Source: Roseihalotalea indica
Lineage (GTDB): Bacteria > Bacteroidota > Bacteroidia > Cytophagales > Cyclobacteriaceae
Reading direction: 5' to 3'
DNA length: 64,000 nt
Assembly (NCBI RefSeq): GCF_022458895.1
Contig: NZ_JAINFL010000004.1
Span: 1-64,000 of the forward strand
Each line of letters begins with the position of its first letter. The first letter of the stretch is position 1. Of this stretch, positions 9,174 through 17,653 are shown in pieces. A program made the translations under genes and the position numbers. Below the pieces are notes generated by a model. It saw nothing but the letters and a program-made list of their open reading frames with translations, did no database searches and was not told where the DNA came from.

Positions 9174-10088
9174 ATGAAACGAAGAGATTTTATGAAGTCA
9201 GGTCTAGTGACCGGAGTGGCCGGAGTTACATCGGCTAGCGCGTTTGCCAGCGCTTTTGCACCGCCCGAAAAACATACTTTTAAATTAGACTATGCCCCTC
9301 ATTTTGGGATGTTTAAAAACCTTGCGGGTGAAGATGTTATTGACCAACTTAATTTTATGGCAGATGCTGGGTTTAAATCTCTGGAGGATAATGGTATGAT
9401 GGGTCGCACTCCAGAGATGCAGGAAAAAATCGGACAGACTTTGGTTGACCGTGGCATGACGATGGGAGTTTTTGTAGTTGATAAAGGAGGTAATTCTCAA
9501 AATTCGCTAAGTGAAGGTAAGCAGGAATATATTGATATTTTTCTGGATGGATGCAAAAGAGCAGTGGATGTTGCCAAACGCACCAATGCCAAATGGATGA
9601 CCGTTGTTCCCGGCAATTATCAGCGCGACCTACCCATCGGAATTCAAACGGCCAATGTGATTGATGCTTTGCGTCGGGCAGTCGATATTTTTGAACCCCA
9701 CGGATTAGTTATGGTGCTGGAACCCCTGAGTGATAGTCCGGACCTTTTTCTGCGGTATTCAGATCAGACCTATCTTATCTGTAAGGCGGTCAACAGTCCT
9801 ACCTGCAAAATCTTATTTGATATATATCATATGCAGAAGAACGAGGGGCATATTATCCGCAATATTGATTTAACCTGGGATGAAATTGCTTACTTTCAGA
9901 TAGGAGATAACCCGGGACGGAAAGAGCCGACTACGGGTGAAATTAACTACAAAAACGTATTTCAACATATTTATGAAAAAGGCTACCGTGGAATTATGGG
10001 AATGGAGCACGGAAATTCGCAGCCGGGAAAAGAAGGGGAGCTTCGTTTAATAGAAGCCTATGCCGAAGTAGATGATTTTCAGGTGTAA
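9174..10088 (+). CDS. Tat-exported xylose-isomerase-like TIM-barrel protein (hydroxypyruvate isomerase-like)
   Basis: The 304-residue protein begins with a twin-arginine signal (RRDFMK at 3-8, then a Gly/Ala-rich hydrophobic stretch ending near residue 28), so it should be exported folded. The rest is an AP-endonuclease-2/xylose-isomerase-type TIM barrel (PF01261). Likely metal ligands are Glu in VLEPL, Asp and His in LFDIYH, and a late Glu in GIMGMEHG. The segment QIGDNPGRKEPTTGEINY is typical of hydroxypyruvate isomerase (Hyi)-like members. A periplasmic sugar isomerase or epimerase is the best guess; the substrate is unknown. A strong hairpin terminator follows the stop. Confidence 0.82.
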   Translation: MKRRDFMKSGLVTGVAGVTSASAFASAFAPPEKHTFKLDYAPHFGMFKNLAGEDVIDQLNFMADAGFKSLEDNGMMGRTPEMQEKIGQTLVDRGMTMGVFVVDKGGNSQNSLSEGKQEYIDIFLDGCKRAVDVAKRTNAKWMTVVPGNYQRDLPIGIQTANVIDALRRAVDIFEPHGLVMVLEPLSDSPDLFLRYSDQTYLICKAVNSPTCKILFDIYHMQKNEGHIIRNIDLTWDEIAYFQIGDNPGRKEPTTGEINYKNVFQHIYEKGYRGIMGMEHGNSQPGKEGELRLIEAYAEVDDFQV

Positions 10089-10091
10089 AAG

Positions 10092-10126
10092 AAAAAAGCT
10101 GCACCAAAAGTGCAGCTTTGCTTTTT
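10092..10126. terminator. bidirectional rho-independent terminator
   Basis: A 10-bp perfect stem (10095-10104 with 10110-10119) with a 5-nt loop is flanked by an A-tract on the left and a T-tract on the right. It can therefore end the TIM-barrel gene on the plus strand and the lipoprotein gene on the minus strand. Its right edge overlaps the stop of the minus-strand gene. Confidence 0.85.
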
Positions 10127-10937
10127 AGCGGGCAACCAGCTGTAAATCTGTTCCAGAACATACCATTTTATAATGCCTGGTTCCCTGGCCATTCGTAAGT
10201 GAAAATTCTCGGTTGGCTTCGCCAGTTTGAAAACTGCCTTCCTGAAGTAGAATGCTTTTACTACCAGCTTTCCTGAACAGGACATCATAATCAATTGAAG
10301 ATTCACCCTCATAGTACCAAACTGTTACCAAGTAAGAGTCGTTTTCTCGCACATTATTGAGAACTAACTTTTCAGAACCATCAATATTTTCGCTAATTTG
10401 GACTGCATTATTAGGTAGCTCAACCACTAGATCAACATTAGATGGAGACTCATCCGTTTGATCCCATTGCAATGCGAGTTCATATTCGTTTTCCTGTATA
10501 TGGTGCCGATAATTTCGCTCACTTATGCTAGAACTGAGTTGAGCATTTCCGGTTATTATGCTATTGAGCGTAATTGAAATGGATTCTGGTTCCGCTTCAA
10601 ATTCTTTATCCTCCAGTATCTCAAACTCAATAATTCCCTCCGTTTCGCCAGCTTCTATAATAAGTGGAGATGCTGTGATAACTTTCACATCGCCTTTCAC
10701 CGAAGAGGTAGAAGGGGTAATATTTCCGCCAACAGAAAAGTCAACCAATGTTTTTCCTTCCTGAGGCCGGTCAAGGTATATTTTTACCTCTTGGTGACCA
10801 CTTCCTTCCTTGCTAGTTGCCTCTGAAGCTGAGAACTGCACAAGTGAAGCCGGTAAACCAAAATTGTTTGTATCTTCATCTTCTTGACAGGATATTATGA
10901 GCAGTGAAGAAAGAAGAATAAATACTGAATATTTCAT
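10125..10937 (-). CDS. secreted lipoprotein with a Calx-beta-like domain, unknown function
   Basis: The 270-residue protein has a lipoprotein signal with the lipid-anchored cysteine at position 17 (LLIISC followed by QEDED). Residues about 30-130 read like a Calx-beta/Ig-type module (AGETEGIIEFEILEDKEFEAEPESI, abbreviated here to its acidic core EILEDKEFE). The second half (about 150-265) is another beta-rich domain of the kind found in pre-peptidase C-terminal modules. No enzyme motif is visible. It stands alone, convergent with the TIM-barrel gene. The acidic residues just after the Cys are compatible with the surface-export signal described for Bacteroidota lipoproteins, which is an inference. 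Confidence 0.75.
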   Translation of the reverse strand: MKYSVFILLSSLLIISCQEDEDTNNFGLPASLVQFSASEATSKEGSGHQEVKIYLDRPQEGKTLVDFSVGGNITPSTSSVKGDVKVITASPLIIEAGETEGIIEFEILEDKEFEAEPESISITLNSIITGNAQLSSSISERNYRHHIQENEYELALQWDQTDESPSNVDLVVELPNNAVQISENIDGSEKLVLNNVRENDSYLVTVWYYEGESSIDYDVLFRKAGSKSILLQEGSFQTGEANREFSLTNGQGTRHYKMVCSGTDLQLVAR

Positions 10938-11057
10938 GATAGAAAAATTTCCTCAAAAGAACGAAATATAATATAATTATTCATATTTAAAACATGATTA
11001 TAAATATAATGTATTTAAAATTAGCTTTTTCAATTTTTTCTAATTAAGAGCAAGGTT

Positions 11058-11768
11058 ATGGTAATAAATAACCTGGAAATATACGCTGGCATAGTTATAA
11101 TGTCTGTTTTGGCGATATTATGGAACAAGATTGACATAAAAGGGGGAGTACTTGGCGCATTTATCACATCACTTTTGTATGCCAGCATAGGCTATCTGGG
11201 AATAGTACTAATAGGATTCTTCTTTTTGATAGGTACTCTTGCATCATTATACAAGATTAATCAGAAAAGACAGTTAGGTTTAGCAGAAAAGGAAAACGCA
11301 AAGCGGGGGTGGAAAAACGTAGTGTCGAACAGTGGAGTAGCAGGTATTATTGCCGGCATTGATTTGATGGCACCAAGTTTATTTTCTGCCGAGAGCCTAC
11401 TTATCGCTACCTGTTTTGCATCAGCACTTTCCGATACACTTTCTTCGGAATTGGGTAATGTAAGCGGGAAGCGTTATTTTCAAATACTAACCTGGCAGCC
11501 TGCGCAAAGAGGGCAGGATGGTGTAGTTAGTGTGGAAGGGACGATATGGGGAGTCGTGGGGAGTGCTGTAATTGCGCTAGTATATATTGCTTTTGAAGGG
11601 AGCAGTATTTATGGCGGGGTGATAATGGTAGCAGGAATTATGGGAAATATAATGGACTCTGTGCTTGGTGCACGATGGCAGCAACAGGGTAAATTATCAA
11701 ATCATGATGTAAATTTTATTAGCACTGCTTTAGCGACCGCCTTATCTGCTTGTTTTATTTTTCGGTAA
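11058..11768 (+). CDS. DUF92-family integral membrane protein
   Basis: The 236-residue protein has six or seven hydrophobic segments. It carries the DUF92 (PF01940, TIGR00297) signatures: KRGWKNVVSNSGVAGI (about 95-110), ALSDTLSSELGNVSGK (about 135-150) and GTIWGVVGSAVIA. Plant relatives (VTE6) act on phytyl phosphate, so a polyprenyl- or phytyl-phosphate kinase role is possible, but bacterial members are uncharacterised. The 3' end overlaps the convergent aminopeptidase gene by 14 bp. Confidence 0.85.
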   Translation: MVINNLEIYAGIVIMSVLAILWNKIDIKGGVLGAFITSLLYASIGYLGIVLIGFFFLIGTLASLYKINQKRQLGLAEKENAKRGWKNVVSNSGVAGIIAGIDLMAPSLFSAESLLIATCFASALSDTLSSELGNVSGKRYFQILTWQPAQRGQDGVVSVEGTIWGVVGSAVIALVYIAFEGSSIYGGVIMVAGIMGNIMDSVLGARWQQQGKLSNHDVNFISTALATALSACFIFR

Positions 11769-13410
11769 GGTTGCTGTCTTGTAGTAGCCAGGTATTTGGG
11801 TCTATCAGTACGTTTTGCACACTTTCTTTGACTTTGATGCTAAATGTTTGCTTACGGTCATGCAGGTTAAAAGTGTGAATTTCCGGTTTAGAATTTTTAT
11901 TGTAAAGTATTTTAATTTGAAGAGGCACCTTAAATGGATCGCCGTCCTGAGTCTGTGCAATGTCTAGGGTGACCTTTTTTCCCATACCACTGTACTTCCA
12001 GGTCCCTTTTATCATAGGGTAATCTGGCCGAGACAACCACTGCTCAAAAAAAGAGGTGAGGTTTTGACCGGATATACTCGAGGCTAGCGAGATAAAGTCT
12101 TCCGTTGAGGCATTCTGATGGTGGTATTTATCATAGTACTTTTGAAGTATAGAAAAGAAAATATTATCACCTACTTCATTACGAAGCATATGTAATACCC
12201 AAGCTCCTTTCTGATAGGAGTTTGCGTTTAGTAACTGAAATAAGTTTGTTTCATTTTTATCTACTACGGTAGAAGTAGGAGACTTTAGATGATAAGCGAA
12301 AATCCGGTTCTTATCAGTTTGCAACCTCGCCTCTAAGCTATCTTTACCATACGTGTGCTCAAAATAAAGATGAGTCAGGTAAGTTGAAAACCCTTCGCTA
12401 AGCCATACATCTGACCATTGCTTTTCGGTCACGGCATTGCCAAACCATTGATGGGCAATTTCGTGGGCTATTAAACTTTCTATGGAAGGTTGATTGGTAA
12501 TAGCCCGTTCATTGTAAAAGATAGCACTGGCATTTTCCATACCGCCATACTGCGTCTTAGACTGGATATTGGCCAACTTTTCGTATGGGTAAGGACCCAA
12601 TATATTCTCGTAATATGAGATGATATCAGCCGTGGGAGTAAATTGCAAGAAGCCAATATCACGATCTTCCGGGTAGAGCCAGTTCTGGATTTCAATGGGT
12701 GCGTCGGCGGGTAAATATTGAATAGCAAAACGTGCAGCACCAAAAACCATTACTTTGGTGGGTATGGGCTTACGCGTGGCCCAATGGGTTTTTTTGTAGA
12801 GGTATTTACCCCCTGCATTCGGAGGAAGAAAGCTTTCCTCACGTTTGGTGCCATTCGCAATAACTTCGTAATGTGATGGTGAGGTTATAATAAATTCACA
12901 AGTTGCCTTATCAGATGGGTGATCGTTAGTAGGAAGCCAATAGCGCGCGCGATTGGGCCAGTTATCACCAAAAAAAGTGCGATCCCCGTATTTGTTTTCT
13001 CCTATAATCAACCCATCTTCCGGAATACCATGATAGCGGATCTTGAATGAACCAAGCTGATTAGCAGTAGTTAGATTAGGTAACTTTAATTTCAACAAAT
13101 GATCAAGGTGCTGAAATTCAATATCGTTATCATTATACAATACGTTATCTACCACCATACCATGCTGACCTGATGAATCTTTGCCGACCAATTTTAACGT
13201 TGCACTACTTTGACCGCCTTCAGTAAATTTTACCAGTATATCGGTTTCTCCCTCAATAGCATTCGTGTAATCATGAATGGTAATTTGAAAAGAATAATGT
13301 TGAATATCGATACTAGGATCAGGTAATACTTGCGACTGTGAAAAGCCATAGGAGAAGTAAAATGAGAAAGGGACAGTAAGCTTAAAGAGAATTTTTAGAT
13401 TTACACTCAT
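11755..13410 (-). CDS. M1-family metallo-aminopeptidase, exported
   Basis: A 551-residue zinc aminopeptidase with an N-terminal signal peptide (about 1-25). The substrate-binding motif GGMEN is at 289-293, the zinc motif HEIAH at 316-320 and the third zinc ligand at Glu339, all in the standard spacing. It has the N-terminal beta domain and the catalytic domain, then a short beta module, but lacks the long C-terminal helical domain of PepN, so it is of the short type common in Bacteroidota. It probably trims peptides in the periplasm. Its 3' end overlaps the DUF92 gene, and its start lies 83 bp from the divergent TlpA-like gene. Confidence 0.92.
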   Translation of the reverse strand: MSVNLKILFKLTVPFSFYFSYGFSQSQVLPDPSIDIQHYSFQITIHDYTNAIEGETDILVKFTEGGQSSATLKLVGKDSSGQHGMVVDNVLYNDNDIEFQHLDHLLKLKLPNLTTANQLGSFKIRYHGIPEDGLIIGENKYGDRTFFGDNWPNRARYWLPTNDHPSDKATCEFIITSPSHYEVIANGTKREESFLPPNAGGKYLYKKTHWATRKPIPTKVMVFGAARFAIQYLPADAPIEIQNWLYPEDRDIGFLQFTPTADIISYYENILGPYPYEKLANIQSKTQYGGMENASAIFYNERAITNQPSIESLIAHEIAHQWFGNAVTEKQWSDVWLSEGFSTYLTHLYFEHTYGKDSLEARLQTDKNRIFAYHLKSPTSTVVDKNETNLFQLLNANSYQKGAWVLHMLRNEVGDNIFFSILQKYYDKYHHQNASTEDFISLASSISGQNLTSFFEQWLSRPDYPMIKGTWKYSGMGKKVTLDIAQTQDGDPFKVPLQIKILYNKNSKPEIHTFNLHDRKQTFSIKVKESVQNVLIDPNTWLLQDSNLTEK

Positions 13411-13493
13411 GGTTATCGATGATACAGGATCAGTCGGGCGAAGTTAAAAAAAGATCAAAACAGTTAAACCTTACTTTTCTTACAGAAGGTACA

Positions 13494-14072
13494 ATGAACT
13501 ATAAAAGCATCACCTGGAAGAAGCTAATTGATATCTCACTTATTACATTTCTTTTACTATTGATTTTCTTCCCACGTATTCGTACCCCAGTGATGGGCGG
13601 TATACAACATGTATTACTGCAATCAGGCTTTTTTAATGCACAGACTGAAGAAAGTAAAAAAGAAGCAAGTGTCGATGTTGAGCAACTGAAACTGACTGAT
13701 TTAGAGGGAAGTCCTGTATCTACTAATGAATTGATAGGAAGAACCTTGTTTATTAACGTGTGGGCAACTTGGTGTCCTCCGTGCCTAGCTGAAATGCCAG
13801 ATATTGCCAATTTGTATCAGTCAATAGGCCAAGAGGTTGCATTTATTATGATTTCAGTTGATAAGAATCAAGATAAAGCCCGGGCATGGGTCAATAAAAA
13901 GCAGTATCCGGTTCCCGTTTATTTTGTAAACGGTAAGTTACCAGAAGATCTTTTGTATGAAGCTATACCAACAACCTGGGTTGTTAATTCCAATGGAATT
14001 ATTCGATATCAACACTCAGGTATGGCTAAATATCACACGCCAGAGTTTCGCGAATTTCTTCTATCTCAATAA
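13494..14072 (+). CDS. membrane-anchored TlpA/ResA-like thioredoxin
   Basis: With the ATG at 13494 the protein has 192 residues: one N-terminal membrane anchor (about 11-28), then a periplasmic AhpC/TSA-type thioredoxin domain. The redox site is WCPPC at 93-97, and the cis-proline region appears at AIPTTWVV. Bacteroidota homologues start with this kind of short basic anchor. The reading frame stays open to an ATG at 13419, but that start would add a charged 25-residue tail in front of the anchor and lies 8 bp from the start of the divergent aminopeptidase gene, so I prefer 13494. It probably reduces disulfides in the periplasm, for example in cytochrome maturation or stress defence. Confidence 0.87.
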   Translation: MNYKSITWKKLIDISLITFLLLLIFFPRIRTPVMGGIQHVLLQSGFFNAQTEESKKEASVDVEQLKLTDLEGSPVSTNELIGRTLFINVWATWCPPCLAEMPDIANLYQSIGQEVAFIMISVDKNQDKARAWVNKKQYPVPVYFVNGKLPEDLLYEAIPTTWVVNSNGIIRYQHSGMAKYHTPEFREFLLSQ

Positions 14073-14079
14073 CCCTTAC

Positions 14080-15471
14080 TTACTTAACGGTTTCTTTTGC
14101 TATAGGCTGATGTAAGCGAGCAAAATAATCTTTGGCAGCTTCTCGTACTTTTGGTGCTAGCAGTAAAGCTGAAGTCATTGTTGGGAATGCCATGAGAGCA
14201 TACATACCATCAACCAGGCTGATTACTGCAGTAAGTGACGCTACTGAACTTATGATAATGACAAATACATAGAAGTAGTTGAAATAATGAGCTCGGTGGG
14301 CACCAGCTAGGTATGAGAAGCATTTTGTGCCATAATATGATAGTGTGAAAAGCGAAGAAAGCGAAAAGCATAATACACTGATCATTAACAAATAACCTCC
14401 AAAATTATTATAAGGTAATGCTTTATTAAATGCATTTACCGTCAGCGTAACACCATCCGCATCAGTAGTACGCCAGACATCGGTGATAAGAATGGCCAAT
14501 GCCGTCATTGTACATACTACCAGTGTATCAATTGCGGGTCCTAACATAGCTACCAGCCCTTCCCGAACGGGCTCATGGGTTTTGGCTGCGCCGTGAGCCA
14601 TAGGTGCGGTACCAATGCCTGCTTCGTTAGAAAAAGCAGCTCGTTTTGCCCCTACTACAATGACACTTCCGACCGCTCCTCCTAATACCGCATTGCCAGA
14701 AAATGCATCCTCCACGACCAGTAACAGGCAGGGGAGAATTTGGTCAACATTGGTGAGCATGATATATAGAACGGAGGCAACGTATACAATTACCATAAAA
14801 GGGACCAAGCGGCTGGCTACTCGGGCAATTCGTTTGATACCACCGAAAATAACGAGTGAAACGACACTGGCTAGTATGAGCCCCGCAATGAGGTTGCTGG
14901 TAAACGTTGGGGTTTCTACAATCCCATTGGGTATTAGAATAACATCCCTGACAATCTGGGTGAGTTGATTGGCATTAAAAGCGGGCAAAGGACCAAACAG
15001 ACCAGCAATACAAAAGAAAATAGCGAGAGGTTTCCATTTTTTTCCTAGCCCCTCCTCAATAACATACATGGGGCCACCCTGAACCCGACCGGCGCTATCC
15101 TTGCCGCGATACATAATAGCTAAAGTGCAGGTGAAAAATTTAGTTGCCATTCCTACAAAAGCACTGACCCACATCCAGAATAGTGCACCGGGCCCCCCCA
15201 TGGTAATAGCAACCGCCACACCTCCGATATTACCCATGCCTACCGTTGCAGCCAAGGCGCTTGATAAAGCCTCGAAATGGCTGATATCACCAGGGTCGTC
15301 CGGATCATCGTATTTGCCTCGCAATACATTAATAGCATGACCAAAATGGCGAAAAGGAAGGAAGCGGGAGAAGATCATAAAGAAAAAACCGCCTCCCAAT
15401 AGTAACACTAGCAAAGGAGTACCCCAAGCATAGTCACTGAATTTAGTAAGGATAAATTCTATCTCTTTCAA
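14080..15471 (-). CDS. AGCS-family sodium:alanine/glycine symporter
   Basis: A 463-residue transporter with about ten or eleven hydrophobic helices. It carries the AGCS (AlsT/DagA) signature GNIGGVAVAITMGGPGALFW (about 80-99) and FSNEAGIGTAPMAHGAAKT in the middle, which line the sodium and amino-acid site. It should import alanine or glycine across the inner membrane. The start codon is TTG at 15471: the first residues (KEIEFILTKFSDYAWGTPLL) align with the normal family N-terminus and no in-frame ATG lies just upstream. It stands alone, convergent with the TlpA-like gene. Confidence 0.92.
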   Translation of the reverse strand: MKEIEFILTKFSDYAWGTPLLVLLLGGGFFFMIFSRFLPFRHFGHAINVLRGKYDDPDDPGDISHFEALSSALAATVGMGNIGGVAVAITMGGPGALFWMWVSAFVGMATKFFTCTLAIMYRGKDSAGRVQGGPMYVIEEGLGKKWKPLAIFFCIAGLFGPLPAFNANQLTQIVRDVILIPNGIVETPTFTSNLIAGLILASVVSLVIFGGIKRIARVASRLVPFMVIVYVASVLYIMLTNVDQILPCLLLVVEDAFSGNAVLGGAVGSVIVVGAKRAAFSNEAGIGTAPMAHGAAKTHEPVREGLVAMLGPAIDTLVVCTMTALAILITDVWRTTDADGVTLTVNAFNKALPYNNFGGYLLMISVLCFSLSSLFTLSYYGTKCFSYLAGAHRAHYFNYFYVFVIIISSVASLTAVISLVDGMYALMAFPTMTSALLLAPKVREAAKDYFARLHQPIAKETVK

Positions 15472-15542
15472 TAATGTGGCAAATAATAGTTGATAAGATA
15501 CGGGTCAATATACAGATTACTTGATGCCACACCAAAGAAAGT

Positions 15543-15992
15543 CTAACTGATTAGTTTTCTCCAATCCCGGAGACGGTGAAAGATGCTTTGGGCAATACGG
15601 TCGTAGTTTTCCCAGGTATCCTGCACATGATAAATTGACGGAAGATCTCCTAATAGCAGTTCTTCATAATCTTTATGGTAGAGCCCACCACCGTAATAGT
15701 AGAAAGTGAAGAGGTTTCCTTCTTCGCTAAATAGTTCATGTCCCAGATAGCCATCCCAAATTTCACTTAAGATAGTGCAACTGATTTGCCGCTGCTTGAA
15801 GCGAAAAATTTGCGTGTCGGCTTCTTCTTCAAAATACTCGGAATACAGATCGTTATCAATAATCCAACCGAGGTAGATGCCTATGTGAACGTAAGCCTGT
15901 TCAATTGGCAGGTCTCCCGGGAAATTGCCAAGAAAGTGATTCTTAGCATTATCGTAAATACTTTTACCTTTGGCTGAAACAATTTGGGACAT
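15543..15992 (-). CDS. small conserved protein resembling DUF7832-type proteins, unknown function
   Basis: With the ATG at 15992 this is a 149-residue cytoplasmic protein. The motif YDNAKNHFLGNFPGDLP, then QAYVHIGIYLGWIIDNDLYS, matches what I recall of a family named DUF7832, sometimes seen near immunity-type genes; that memory is not certain. The frame extends to an ATG at 16085, but an exact TAnnTTTG promoter element (16007-16014, minus strand) lies inside that extension, so translation should begin at 15992. The neighbour apt is divergent. No toxin gene is nearby, so I claim no immunity function. Confidence 0.65.
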   Translation of the reverse strand: MSQIVSAKGKSIYDNAKNHFLGNFPGDLPIEQAYVHIGIYLGWIIDNDLYSEYFEEEADTQIFRFKQRQISCTILSEIWDGYLGHELFSEEGNLFTFYYYGGGLYHKDYEELLLGDLPSIYHVQDTWENYDRIAQSIFHRLRDWRKLIS

Positions 15993-16006
15993 AACTTTTT
16001 TTTGGA

Positions 16007-16014
16007 CAAATGTA
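16007..16014 (-). promoter_or_regulatory. -7 promoter element of the small conserved gene
   Basis: Read on the minus strand this is TACATTTG, an exact match to the Bacteroidota -7 consensus TAnnTTTG. It lies 14 bp upstream of the preferred ATG at 15992, implying a very short leader. No clear -33 element is visible. Confidence 0.55.
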
Positions 16015-16114
16015 TAGTATTGATCACGAGAATTTTGTGAAGTTTCAGTCAATTCATTACGCTTGTGGAGTTTCTGCAAATTCATCAGCGCCTTGGTAAA
16101 AAATTTAGTATCAA

Positions 16115-16627
16115 ATGCAGTTAGAAGAGTACATCCGCACTATTCCTGATTTTCCTAAACCGGGAATTCAATTTAAAGACATTACAACATTACTTAACCA
16201 CCCACCAGCCTATCAGCAAGCTATTGGCGAATTATTGCGCCATGTAGGTAAGGCGAACGTTACGAAAGTGGTGGGTATTGAGTCTAGAGGATTCATCTTT
16301 GGTGCAACCTTGGCAGATCGTCTTCAGGCTGGATTTGTACCAGTGCGTAAGAAAGGGAAACTTCCTACTAAAACGATACAACAAGAGTATGCATTAGAGT
16401 ATGGTACAAACGTTCTTGAAATACACGAAGATGCTATAAGGCCCGGGGATCAGGTACTAATTCACGATGATCTGCTGGCAACTGGTGGTACAGCATTGGC
16501 TGCATGTCAGCTTGTTGAGCAATTGGGAGGTGAAATATTGCAGGTTTCTTTTCTAATAGAGCTATCTTTCTTACACGGTCGGGAGGCTCTTTCGAAACAT
16601 CCAGTTACTAGTGTTATATCATACTAA
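16115..16627 (+). CDS. apt: adenine phosphoribosyltransferase
   Basis: The 170-residue enzyme salvages adenine with PRPP to give AMP in the cytoplasm. It begins with the family-typical IRTIPDFPKPGIQFKDITTL, has the VGIESRGFIFGA loop near residue 50-62 and the PRPP-binding motif VLIHDDLLATGGTAL at 114-128. Length and order are standard. The stop codon interlocks with that of the convergent SDR gene (16624-16627), leaving no room for a terminator between them. Confidence 0.96.
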   Translation: MQLEEYIRTIPDFPKPGIQFKDITTLLNHPPAYQQAIGELLRHVGKANVTKVVGIESRGFIFGATLADRLQAGFVPVRKKGKLPTKTIQQEYALEYGTNVLEIHEDAIRPGDQVLIHDDLLATGGTALAACQLVEQLGGEILQVSFLIELSFLHGREALSKHPVTSVISY

Positions 16628-17322
16628 GCATCCCCATATAGTTTAAATATTGTCTGGCGCAGCGGTTTACTGGTAGGAGATGCCAGGTAACTAATGGTTT
16701 TGGCAATCTGATCTGGAGTGACCCAGTCATCAAAATTGGCATCTGGCATAGATTCACGATTATTGGGGGTGTCAATAATACTAGGAACAATTACGGAGCA
16801 GCGGACTCCGGTTTTTGAGGTTTTGGCATTTATAATATCACTTAATTGAAATAATAATGACTTTGATAATGAATAGGATACCATAGTTGCGGCAGCCGAA
16901 GGTTCTAAGGCGGGGCGAGCGCCTACCAGAACAATATCACCCCCATTTTCTTGTTGAATCATCTGAGTATAGAGCTTTTGACAGCATAGATATGCCGTTA
17001 TAAAATTTAGCTCATACATTTTCCGAATATCCTCTAAAGAGGTGCTTTCTAATGGTCCCATAGCAAATCCTCCCACAAGCAATGCTGCAAAATCAATATG
17101 TTGATGGGTTTGAGTAAGATGTTTGATTAGATTTTCAACTTCATTTTCTTGCGAAACATCAGCTTCGTAGCGCGTAAATTCTGAGAATTCTTGCAGTTTT
17201 CCGGCATCGTGAGAAGGTTTCATGACCCCAACTACAGTGTGCCCATCGGATATAAGCTGAGTTACTACGGCTTTTCCCAGATTTCCGGCTGCACCAGTGA
17301 CTAAGCAGTTTTTTGATTTCAT
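16624..17322 (-). CDS. SDR-family oxidoreductase, dihydropteridine-reductase-like layout
   Basis: A 232-residue Rossmann-fold protein with the dinucleotide loop TGAAGNLG (9-16) and the active-site pair Tyr150/Lys154 (YSLSK). The usual catalytic serine 13-14 residues before the tyrosine is absent: the strand reads LVGARPALEPSAA instead of a Ser-Ser motif. This matches the pattern LAGAKAAL...YGMAK of eukaryotic dihydropteridine reductase, which also lacks that serine. It may therefore reduce a quinonoid pterin or similar compound with NAD(P)H; this is an inference from motif shape. It converges on apt with a 4-bp overlap. Confidence 0.8.
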   Translation of the reverse strand: MKSKNCLVTGAAGNLGKAVVTQLISDGHTVVGVMKPSHDAGKLQEFSEFTRYEADVSQENEVENLIKHLTQTHQHIDFAALLVGGFAMGPLESTSLEDIRKMYELNFITAYLCCQKLYTQMIQQENGGDIVLVGARPALEPSAAATMVSYSLSKSLLFQLSDIINAKTSKTGVRCSVIVPSIIDTPNNRESMPDANFDDWVTPDQIAKTISYLASPTSKPLRQTIFKLYGDA

Positions 17323-17476
17323 AACATAAAAGTTAACTTCAGGTATGTACTAAGTTAGCAAGTAATTGGGCAAAAAAATGTTTAAGGTCCTATATTAATT
17401 ATAAGATATTTCTAGTATATTAAATAGTTAATTAACAAAAGTGCAAGCGAATCCACGCTTGATTGAAAGGCCTACC

Positions 17477-17492
17477 GGTATATGCATATACC
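17477..17492. promoter_or_regulatory. 16-bp perfect palindrome, possible operator
   Basis: GGTATATGCATATACC is a perfect palindrome 161 bp upstream of the prkA start. Its size and symmetry suit a dimeric regulator, but no regulator is identified and the site occurs once in the window as far as I could see. Confidence 0.4.
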
Positions 17493-17580
17493 AAGACCTC
17501 GCCGTCGTTCGTTATTATTTAGGCCTGAGTGCGGTAATGAAGAAGTCACTAGATAGCACTACCATCCAACGAACATTCTC

Positions 17581-17612
17581 ATTGCGTCAAAGTCGTTAAC
17601 GCAATTTTCTTA
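17581..17612 (+). terminator. terminator-like hairpin in the prkA leader (possible attenuator)
   Basis: A 7-bp perfect stem (17581-17587 with 17599-17605), an 11-nt loop and a following TTTTCTT run lie 41 bp before the prkA ATG. The stem is short, so termination would be weak or conditional. Confidence 0.35.
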
Positions 17613-17653
17613 CTGAATTCCAGTTCATTTACAATTTTAAAATCTAGGAGGAT

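Larger units (their letters stand above)
17323..17653. other. prkA leader and divergent promoter region with inverted repeats
   Basis: This 331-bp stretch lies between the SDR gene and prkA. It holds three inverted repeats: CAAGCG (17444-17449) with CGCTTG (17456-17461), a perfect 16-bp palindrome at 17477-17492, and ATTGCGT (17581-17587) with ACGCAAT (17599-17605) followed by a T-rich run. No exact TAnnTTTG element is present, so the operon may use another sigma factor. AGGAGG at 17646-17651 sits only 2 bp before the prkA ATG. Confidence 0.6.

Noticed and set aside
15993..16085. Longer form of the small DUF7832-like protein
   Set aside because: It would contain an exact -7 promoter element, and the family-like sequence begins after the ATG at 15992.
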